A DNA stretch of 64,000 bases from Diphasiastrum complanatum (Eukaryota; Streptophyta; Lycopodiopsida; Lycopodiales; Lycopodiaceae). The translations under genes and the position numbers were made by a program. Shown here one piece after another: positions 56,991-64,000 of the stretch. The stretch spans positions 18,889,015-18,953,014 of the forward strand of contig CM055111.1 of assembly GCA_029204225.1 (NCBI GenBank), in the 5' to 3' direction. The first letter of the stretch is position 1, and every line of letters starts with the position of its first letter. Below the pieces are notes generated by a model. It searched no databases. It was not told where the DNA came from and saw only the letters and a list, made by a program, of their open reading frames with translations.

Positions 56991-57204
56991 ATTGGCATGG
57001 CATGGCAGAACTTCACTTGCTAGAAAAATTTGCCACGCATGGCAAACTTCAGAAAAATTTTCAGAATTTTTGCCACGCGTGGCAAAATTTAACTTTTGGT
57101 AAAAAAAACTACCACGCGTGGCAATTTTCTAGATTATTTAAGCGTGGCAGTGCCACGCGGATTTAAAATTTGAATCGCTCCGAGCCCCCTCCCCACAAAT
57201 CGGT

Positions 57205-57331
57205 TCAGAGGAAGAGCCGATGACGGAATTGGCAAAGGCAATTCCTGGGTGAATTGGGTGAAACAAGTAACGAGCCTTTGGTCTTGAAGATGGATAACAC
57301 CTTTGCAATACATCTGACGAAAGATCTCGTG
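57205..57331 (+). pseudogene. Copia RNase H scrap before the 3' LTR
   Basis: The frame reads RNWQRQFLGELGETSNEPL, then LKMDNTFAIHLTKDLVQ, matching the RNase H of the inner copia at 13560-13690. It then jumps directly into the LTR, so the last 50 residues of RNase H and the first bases of the LTR are deleted. Confidence 0.8.
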
Positions 57332-58288
57332 CAAAATGTTTCTATTTACAAAGCTTTGCTAGCTTTCAGCCGTCTGCCTGACGAAAGTGTTCGCGAACAC
57401 GAAAGTCAAGAGACACGCAGCACGAAAGATTCGCGAACACTTGACGAGAAGACACGAACACAAAAGATTTGCGGACGAGAATCTTTTGCAGTCCATCACG
57501 AGAAAGTCAGACGACGGAGACGAAACCAACGATGCGACACGAAAAAATGTCACGAAACCTTTTCTGCCCTCACGCTCCATAAAGGACCAGCAAGGTCACA
57601 CAAGTACCCAGAAGTACAGATGTCTGATCTGATGGCATGACGTCAGCAGATACACTCTAAGTCGCGACTAATCCGTCACTCTTGTATTTTTTGAATTAGT
57701 TGTAGATTTAATTACTCTAATCTAAAAGTTTACACAGAGCGACTATATACTTACTAGATGATACTTGATAGAGAGGGCATATACAGATATACAAAGATGT
57801 ATGAAGTAGTCTGATGCTAGTAAGCAATCAAAATGAAAAATATAGAACAGAAGTCTGTGTGCATGCAAGACACGTTCTTGTGATCAGGATCCACATAGAT
57901 CTACAAGTCCGCTAGTAAGCGAGATCCACTCATGAGAGGACTATATTTCTGTCATTCCAACACACTGCGTGCATGCAGTGCTTGAAGAATCAGAGAAAAA
58001 TCAATAGAAGATCTTGTAGCCATTGTGCACATGTCACTTTTATGATGTATGATCTTGAATGCAAATGTATCTGATGTTATTCGTATGTCTGATTCTCTCA
58101 TTCATTTAATTTTGCACCTTGGTTGAAACTTTGTTGAATGCTTCATTAATTTATAAACGTAGATTAGCAATGCCTGACTATATTCTGGAGGACTGTAGAG
58201 TGATTCAAATGGCAGTGACCAGCGATCGCATCTGAACTCCATCTGATTCGCATTAAATCATTTGCGACTCATCCAATCTCTTCCATCA
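57332..58288 (+). repeat. 3' LTR, family 1
   Basis: It is related along its length to 44648-45550, with a few insertions. It ends CTTCCATCA and is followed by TGTGC (58289-58293), the match to 44643-44647. Confidence 0.85.
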
Positions 58289-58293
58289 TGTGC

Positions 58294-59257
58294 GCAAATT
58301 GTCAAGATATGGTGAAACTAGTTACCTTGTCTTGCATCATTTTGATGTTGAAGTTATACTAGCCTTCTTGGCTAGTTTTCCTAATGGAAATGAAGCTAAG
58401 GGAGGATCATTATATCACTCATTCATAGTCAAGTCATCAACTGATGATGATATCTTGTGGCAAGATGGCAATCATTAGAGGAGTTTTCAATTCCAAAAGG
58501 GCTGTATAAGAAATCGTGCCTTAGTAAGAGAATGTTAGAGAGAGAATGATAAAATGACCGGATTTTTTTCTCATTTTCTTAGTTTTTGGTGCTGCCCACC
58601 GTCTAAGTTGTGTGGTTGGCTCATTTTTTGAAGTATATTAACAGTGCACATAAAACAAAACACGCTGCCAAGAAACAAAGCACGCGCCACAACCGGGAGA
58701 AATTCCCTCCAAAATTTCATGTGTAAAGGATCGAAGTTTTATATAAATAGAACCTCTAGCCTTTTAGATTTCTCCAGTCATGTTGTCACACTCATTTGCA
58801 TGTCAGCTTGTCGAATACTTGTGAGTCATCCTGAGAATGACTTTGAGGAGCCTTGTAAGGAAGTTTTAGCAATGTGGACTCCTTTTGTAGCTTTTTATTG
58901 ATGTTATATGCCTTATTCTTGTAGGTGCTATGATTGCTTTTCGCAGAGTTCATGTTTATTGTTATTCTGCTCCCTCTTAGATTAATAGTTAATATTGTTG
59001 TAGATAATGTACTGATGTTTCCAGCTTCTTGGTTGAGTAAGATGTTCCCTTTGTTATTAGATTAACCACTCCGTTGTTTAGGATTAAGGGTTTGGAAGAC
59101 AAGGCTTAACCTTTTAGAGGTTCAAATCCTCTTCCCTTAAATTATTAAAATAAGAGAGAACTTGAAGTTGGGTCTGAATTTTGCTTTTATGTTTTTTCAA
59201 ATTTGAAAATGCAAATTAAAAAGAGCTCAATTATGAAATGAAAATGCAAGCTTTTAA
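58294..59257. other. No gene recognised
   Basis: Open frames at 58290-58478 (YGETSYLVLHHFDVEVILAFL) and 58644-58901 are unrecognised. A tRNA-like T arm (AGAGG TTCAAAT CCTCT) at 59116-59132 has no matching acceptor or D arm. Confidence 0.25.
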
Positions 59258-60039
59258 TTTTTATAGAATTATAATCAAGATACAAACATTCCATCATATT
59301 CTACGCAAAGAGTAGATCAATTTTGCTTTTGGCCTCATCTCTATCAAAGTTTAGATAAGAAAGTTATGGTAGATCAAAGATTAAAGTACAAAATAAGCTT
59401 TTGATGATGCAACACTTGATTATGTGGAATATCTCCACCACGCGAGGATCTGCATTCTAGAAAAAAAAACTTGTCTATTCTCATGTCATGGCGATATGCC
59501 ACATCATCATATTCTATGCAAAGAGTACTTCAATTTTGCTTTTGACCTCATCTCTATCAAAGTTCAGATAAGAAAGTAATGGTAGATCAAAGATTTATAA
59601 TACAAGATAAGCATTTCATGATATGGCATTTTTTATGATGTGGCATTTGATGATGTGGAATATCTTCACCACGCGAGGATCTGCATTATGGTAAAAAACA
59701 CGTGTATTCTCACGTCATGGCGATATGCCACAGCATCAAAATCTTTGATTAGCCATAACTTTTTTATTTGAACTCGGATCGAGATGAAGTAAAAAGCAAA
59801 AATGATCTACTCTTCACGTAGAATCCATTGGAATATCTCCACCATGTGAGAATCTGCATTCTGGTAAAAACAAACTGGTCTATTCTCGCATCATGGCGAT
59901 ATGCCACATCATCAAATTCTTTATTAGCCATAACTTTCTTATACGAACTCGGATGGAGATGAGGTAAAAAGCAAAAATGATCTACTCTTCACGTAGAATA
60001 CATTGGAATGAACACATATTGATTATGATTCTATAAAAA
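59258..60039. repeat. Multi-arm foldback: L-c-L-c-R-c-R
   Basis: Arm L1 (59258-59382) is the reverse complement of R2 (59915-60039) over 125 bases. Shorter L2 (59506-59595) pairs with R1 (59741-59832). Between them three copies of a unit 'GTGGAATATCTCCACCACGC...GGCGATATGCCACATCATC' lie at 59424, 59654 and 59828 in the same orientation. No coding content. This resembles a foldback transposon with internal direct repeats. Confidence 0.8.
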
Positions 60040-60481
60040 TATCAAAAATGTCTAGAAAATCTATTGTTGTTCTACTCATTTGTAGTTTAATGGCTGATGT
60101 TGTTGTAGATGATGTTTTGCAGCTTCTTGTAGGTTGGCCCTCTTTAGAACATGTAAGTTTGTTTAACTATGCTTTTCTCAAAATATATTACTACTAACCA
60201 TAAGTTTTAAGAGTCGGGCAGTTAGGAGTCTTGCGGGCAACAAGTATTGTCGAATCACAACTCTAGACCCTGCCCAGCGGGAGTTTTGAAATGTTCAAAA
60301 TATTACCGGAAAACTCCAAATTTTTTCAGACCGACAAACAACGTTACGTTCCTTCACATGTGTAAAAACTTTATCGGGCCACATGTACATTGAATAGTTG
60401 AATAGTCAATAAAAGCATCTTGACAAACATCCCTTTTGGTGCTTGGAACTCCTCTAATGGGAGGCTCATTCATGGATTTTC
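60040..60481. other. No gene recognised
   Basis: The start (TTGTTGTAGATGATGTT, CAGCTTCTTG) resembles 58995-59030 on the far side of the foldback. Otherwise no signal. Confidence 0.3.
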
Positions 60482-60805
60482 TTGGTGGCCCACATTTCAA
60501 GGAAGGACAAAGATGGAGGAGATATGCAAACATTGGTTGATTACTCACAATTATTGTTTGTTTGCTATTATTTTCTAGAAAGTTCAAAGTTGGAAGTATG
60601 GAGGAATCATTGTATTTACATTCTATTTGGTTCTTCATATTCTAGTTACATCTTGATATGTAAAATTGATGTAAGAAATAGTGAAGCATCCAATGTGGAT
60701 ACTATTTTCTATATCAATTATGAAGGCTATTATAAAACCATAGAAAGAAGGTCTATACTTAGAATGGATATCATTCTATCAAAGTTGTGTGGTAGAACTA
60801 GTTGA
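60482..60805 (+). pseudogene. Possible X-domain remnant of a third copia-like element
   Basis: A frame of 107 codons ends just before a purine-rich stretch and an LTR-like start. The segment NSEASNVDTIFYI resembles LSEASKVDTYILE of the X domain, and the surrounding bases AGTGAAGCATCCAA-GTGGA match. Beyond that the similarity is weak. The position, directly upstream of a TGTGAAAAATTG LTR start, is the same as in 37185-38102. Confidence 0.4.
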
Positions 60806-60813
60806 AGAGAGTG

Positions 60814-61200
60814 TGTGAAAAATTGTCAACTAGTTTAAGATTTTTCATGTTGAGTTTATTTGGCAATTTTGAGGAATATGTATTTTAATCTTAGAGCTAT
60901 ATAGACTTTATAAAGTTGATAAGGGCTAAGAATAGTGTATTTATAATTTTTGGCAACTTAGGCAAGTTGATAAGGTCGAATTTGGACCTACTCTAATTGG
61001 TTAGTATAGATGCATTGAATCTAGTCATGTTAGATTTAGGGTTTGGAAGAGATCTAGAACCTTCCATAAGTTGATAAGCTTGAGTAAGAGCATCCAAATA
61101 GGACAAAAGACTATTATAAATAGGCTACAAGCGTGGGAGCATTTCATCTCTCTCATTCTTCTCTCATTCATTCTTATGGAATATCTCTTTGGGGTTCTAC
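60814..61200 (+). repeat. LTR-like sequence beginning TGTGAAAAATTG
   Basis: It shares the first 12 bases with family 2 but then differs, so it is a separate family. A TATAAATAGG stretch near 61115 and 'CTCTCTCATTCTTCTC' after it look like an LTR promoter and leader. The 3' end is not clear. Confidence 0.45.
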
Positions 61201-61829
61201 ATCCATTTTTTGCATTTTGGTGATGATATAATAATGGATTATTGTGTATAAACTGCTATTTTTCTTATATGTATGAGGTCCCACGTGTGAGTATTGTTGT
61301 TGTACGACTGTTGCACGGACTGGAACAATAAATCAACTTACATAAGTGATTTTGACAAGTTCTTGTTGAGTTTACGTCTTTTACATGTAGTAGATGCAAT
61401 ATTTCTGCGTTGTAAAAATCTTGATTTCTCAAAAAAATTATGTATGCAATTCATGTTCGCCACATTGTGTGAACATAAGATAATTGTAAAATTTGGCCAC
61501 CATATTATGGAAAGTGAAATTGGTCACCTACTTTCTTGACATATGATGAAATCTTTATGAAACTTGAAAATGACCTCACATGAGAAAAAATGTTTGTTTA
61601 TCGGCAAAAAATTTGGGACGCAAGATTTTGAAGGCAAATTTTTTTAAAAACCTATAAACAAATTGGAGGGAAACCTAATTTAAAAATTTCAGCCATGAAT
61701 AAAGGATTTCATCATTATCCTTTAAATTTTATGCTTGAGAAAGATCCTTTTATTTTACACTTAGTAAGATCACTCTTTAGTTACAACTTCACTTGACAAA
61801 CTCACCATAATTTTATGATGAAATTATGT
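61201..61829. other. No gene recognised
   Basis: AT-rich. An open frame at 61294-61539 (SDFDKFLLSLRLLHVVDAIFL, then LCMQFMFATLCEH) is unrecognised. Confidence 0.25.
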
Positions 61830-62010
61830 TGCTAAAATGAATTTTTTTTTTTGCATACATATTAAGCAACTAGTTACAACATATACAACTTGGCAATGCC
61901 ATTTACAAAGCTAGCCTCCTTAGATGTTACTACATAGCATAGTGGTCGGGATTCAAGACTTCACCTTTTTGGTGGCAATCAACAACTCTACCGAGTACAC
62001 CCCAGTGTGA
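61830..62010 (-). repeat. Possible tRNA-derived SINE
   Basis: Read on the minus strand there is a TACTCGGTAGAGTTG stretch like a pol III box A and, 30 bases on, GTCTTGAATCCCGACC like box B. A T run on the plus strand at 61838-61851 would be the A tail of the minus-strand element. The two boxes match the consensus only partly. Confidence 0.3.
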
Positions 62011-63010
62011 CGGGCAGATCCTTTTTTAATACCTAAAGGATAAAGTAAGCTTAAATAACTCCAATTTCAAAATCTTGGATGCCACATGTAGTAGAAGCTC
62101 CTAGAAGCAACGGGTTTTTGTGTGTGAGGCTTCTTCCAATTCTTTTTGATAGACTCTCTAATTCAATACGAATCTTCTCGGACTCCTCTTTTTTGGCTGC
62201 AAAGGGCCACGACGCTAAGACCTCGGGCTCCAGCCTCCGACGCGGACCGACCTCTCACATAAGAAATATTTAGGGAGTCGGTTTCCTAATTTCCTTTCAT
62301 GAGTCCAAGTGAGAGGACTACTGTCTAAGCACCAACGCCACGCAGCTGCCTCACGGACGGTGTTATATGCTTGCACAGGTCACGTCAGATATTATTATTA
62401 TTGCTATTCAGTCATTCGCTATTCCTATTCTCGAATCTCCACCGGCTATTCTCGCCCTTGTTCAGAATTGCACGACTGGGCCCTGCAGCAATGCCTGCCA
62501 TCAGTTTTTTCGCCCTTTTTGTGGAAGAATATTTCGGATCCCATGGGATTCGGGAATCGCATACGAGGAGACTCGTGAGACACAGTCAGAGCCGACTCTG
62601 AACTCTGGACTTTTGTGCTACGTGCAACACAAGCCTTCTTGCTTGATCGAGAATATAATAAGATCAGACATACATGTATAGTTATTGCTGGATCGATCTT
62701 GAAACCTGTATAAGTGTAGATCGTCGCAGGACATTGTGAATGCTTTCATACAGTACATACAAAGCTTAGATATTTTGCATGACTTCTTGTTTCAACAGAT
62801 CAAGTCATCGCTTGATAATTGACTAAATATCAGACATTTTATCACTGGCAGATAAAAAAAACAACTAGCTCATCAAAGGTTGATCTCCAAAATACATCCA
62901 ACTGACTGTATAATAAGTGAAGAACACGTAGGGCTTGTTCCTAGAGTTGTAAAGCAGATTAATTCTTTATGCGGGAAAAGTTTGAAGCACTCAATTTGGC
63001 TCTGCTGTCA
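62011..63010. other. No gene recognised upstream of the 63-kb exon
   Basis: Open frames at 62309-62681 overlap in all three phases. One (IIIIAIQSFAIPILESPPA, then CTTGPCSNACHQFF) is Cys-containing, but I cannot assign it. Codon use and spacing give no support for a real gene. Confidence 0.25.
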
Positions 63011-63016
63011 TATAAG
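63011..63016 (+). promoter_or_regulatory. Possible TATA box
   Basis: TATAAG lies 47 bases before the ATG at 63058. Confidence 0.3.
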
Positions 63017-63057
63017 CTGCACGTCGAACGAGTTTGGGTGCTTTTAAGAAGTAGGGA

Positions 63058-63669
63058 ATGTTTCTGCAATTAAATGCCGTGACTTTTGCTCCAAAACATT
63101 ATTTTCGACGCACTTCAATATCTGGCACTCGACTTAAGTGTTCAGTTCGAGATCTTGCTATACAATGTCTCGTACGAAGAAAAAGAATAAATAACGTTTC
63201 GTCTTATACATCAGCTTCTAGCTCTACACGTGTTCTTGATAGTTACTCTGTGTACAATGACAGGCCGTGTGTGGCAAACAGGAAATGTGTTGTAGCTTCT
63301 CGTCTCCACCAAGCACAATATCCTATACTCAACTACTCTTGCCACAGATCTAATTCCCTTGCAAGATTGTCGAAGAAATTTACCTATGTCGCAGCCGATG
63401 TAGATCGCAGATGGAGTTATATGGGTTCGATAGATTGCTGCAAACGACCGCAATGTAGATGTGTATGTCTTAGATTTGACATAGAAAAACACATCTTGAA
63501 GGCAAGACAAAAGAAAGATAATAGATCCCGTGTGAAAGAGGACGATAGTAGAAGTCTGGTAAACAAGACAATTCACGATCCCGAAAACGAATGCCCATAC
63601 GCAGCAGTGGACCAAGCACCTCACAATCCAAATCCCTCAAATTACATCGGCGCCATCCGTCCACAGCTA
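63058..63669 (+). CDS. Probable first exon, unknown gene with plastid-transit-like N-terminus
   Basis: An open frame of 204 codons to a perfect splice donor (CTA|GTAAGT at 63670). The start is MFLQLNAVTFAPKHYFRR, with about 70 residues rich in Ser, Arg and Lys and nearly devoid of acids (NNVSSYTSASSSTRVLD), as in chloroplast transit peptides. Then follow FTYVAADVDRRWSYMGSIDC, a Cys-rich bit (CCKRPQCRCVC), a basic stretch (KARQKKDNRSRVKEDDSR) and NKTIHDPENECPYAAVDQAP. I recognise no family. The opposite strand carries an open frame too (63211-63624), but the donor and start context favour the plus strand. Without the donor the frame would run on to a stop at 63727-63729. The gene continues beyond the window. 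Confidence 0.45.
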
Positions 63670-64000
63670 GTAAGTACAAATGCATTTGAAATTTCAATCC
63701 AATTTGATCGAATGCCCAAGTCTGATTGATCTGCCTTTGATCCGTCTTCTAGCTAAAACGTTATGTACTATTTCTTCACATGTATATTTTATGTCTTTAC
63801 TCGCATGATGATTGAGTCTTTACCTAGAACGTTATGTAGTAATTTTTACCTGCATATTTCCATTTGATGCGAGGTTAATGAAAGTCTACGAGGTGTTGAA
63901 TTAGTGAACAGATGATCCGACTTTTAGCATAACTGTTTGTTCCACTACATTATATTCATGTTTTCTTCCAAAATTGTTCACGCTTCATAGTTGATATTGG
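63670..64000 (+). other. Probable first intron
   Basis: It begins GTAAGT and is AT-rich with a pyrimidine bias (TTTTTACC, TGTTTTCTTCC). No acceptor followed by a convincing exon is seen before the window ends. Confidence 0.35.

Larger units (their letters stand above)
48262..57160 (-). mobile_element. CACTA (En/Spm) transposon, nested, ends approximate
   Basis: Bounded on both sides by subterminal arrays of the palindrome GCCACGCGTGGC: left at 48333-48344 with variants from 48262, right at 57032-57158 with perfect copies at 57072-57083 and 57112-57121. Between them is a TNP2-type transposase on the minus strand. Both ends include CACTGCCACGC in inverted orientation (48329 and 57152), which could be the terminal repeat (CACTG in place of CACTA), but no matching 3-bp duplication is apparent. 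The interior also holds other repeats and microsatellites, so it is itself a composite. Confidence 0.6.
44648..58288 (+). mobile_element. Composite: family 1 copia element with nested CACTA transposon
   Basis: Two family 1 LTRs (44648-45550 and 57332-58288) in the same orientation are flanked by the direct repeat TGTGC (44643-44647 and 58289-58293). The internal part contains primer-binding site, gag, protease and integrase, then about 8.9 kb of CACTA-related DNA, then an RNase H scrap and the 3' LTR. Reverse transcriptase is missing. The matching target duplication shows that the two LTRs belong to one insertion in spite of the 11.8 kb between them. Confidence 0.82.

Noticed and set aside
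59060-59140. tRNA gene
   Set aside because: There is a good T arm (59116-59132) but no pairing acceptor stem, D arm or anticodon arm of normal size.
63211-63624. 137-codon open frame on the minus strand
   Set aside because: Overlaps the plus-strand frame that has a TATA box, transit-like N-terminus and an exact splice donor. Kept only as an alternative.

Overview
This is a plant nuclear window dominated by transposable elements. The signs are Ty1/copia elements primed by initiator tRNA-Met (TGGTATCAGAGC), a Ty3/gypsy remnant, a CACTA (En/Spm) transposon with an intron-containing TNP2-type transposase, long CT/GA microsatellites, and genic DNA reduced to islands. The density of nested, decayed retroelements suggests a large land-plant genome. 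I cannot name the species or choose between seed plant, fern and lycophyte.

Layout. 1-1.3 kb: tail of a copia element. 1.5-3.7 kb (minus): a decayed gene that starts with a histone H3-like fold and continues into a coiled coil and an unknown domain. 4.0-4.9 kb: two copies of a G-box (CACGTG) cluster, the first lying between two divergent TATA boxes. 4.9-5.5 kb: copia tail. 5.9-12.2 kb: duplicated blocks A and B, separated by an EamA transporter fragment, a palindrome cluster and a 257-bp tandem repeat. 12.2-17.5 kb: an older copia (minus) with a 3.2-kb copia deletion derivative inserted cleanly into it (target duplication GATGA in gene sense). 17.5-19.5 kb: unrecognised DNA. 19.6-21.4 kb: copia RT-RNase H plus LTR, abutting an inverted gag fragment. 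22.4-30 kb: decayed unknown gene, microsatellites, solo LTRs. 30-32.9 kb: another decayed copia (minus). 33.1-39.3 kb: gypsy gag-protease remnant split by a complete young copia-like element (33961-39048). 39.3-43.8 kb: second copies of blocks A and B. 44.6-58.3 kb: a 13.6-kb composite, a copia element (duplication TGTGC) carrying a nested CACTA transposon. 59.2-60.1 kb: multi-arm foldback. 60.4-61.2 kb: copia-like fragment. 63.0-63.7 kb: probable first exon of an ordinary gene.

Most interesting object. The element at 33961-39048 has two 820-bp LTRs (about 13 mismatches), a perfect 5-bp target duplication GTATT, a primer-binding site and a polypurine tract. Inside, gag and protease are kept, the integrase catalytic core and all of reverse transcriptase are gone, and about 265 codons of unrecognised protein sit where RT-RNase H should be. 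The gag-protease part and this 'X domain' are in one frame, broken only by a single TGA. Relatives of the X domain occur at 40.6-41.1 kb (clear) and 60.5-60.8 kb (weak). It looks like a non-autonomous copia lineage with a lineage-specific domain. The H3-fold fusion pseudogene with its bidirectional G-box promoter is the second object worth following.
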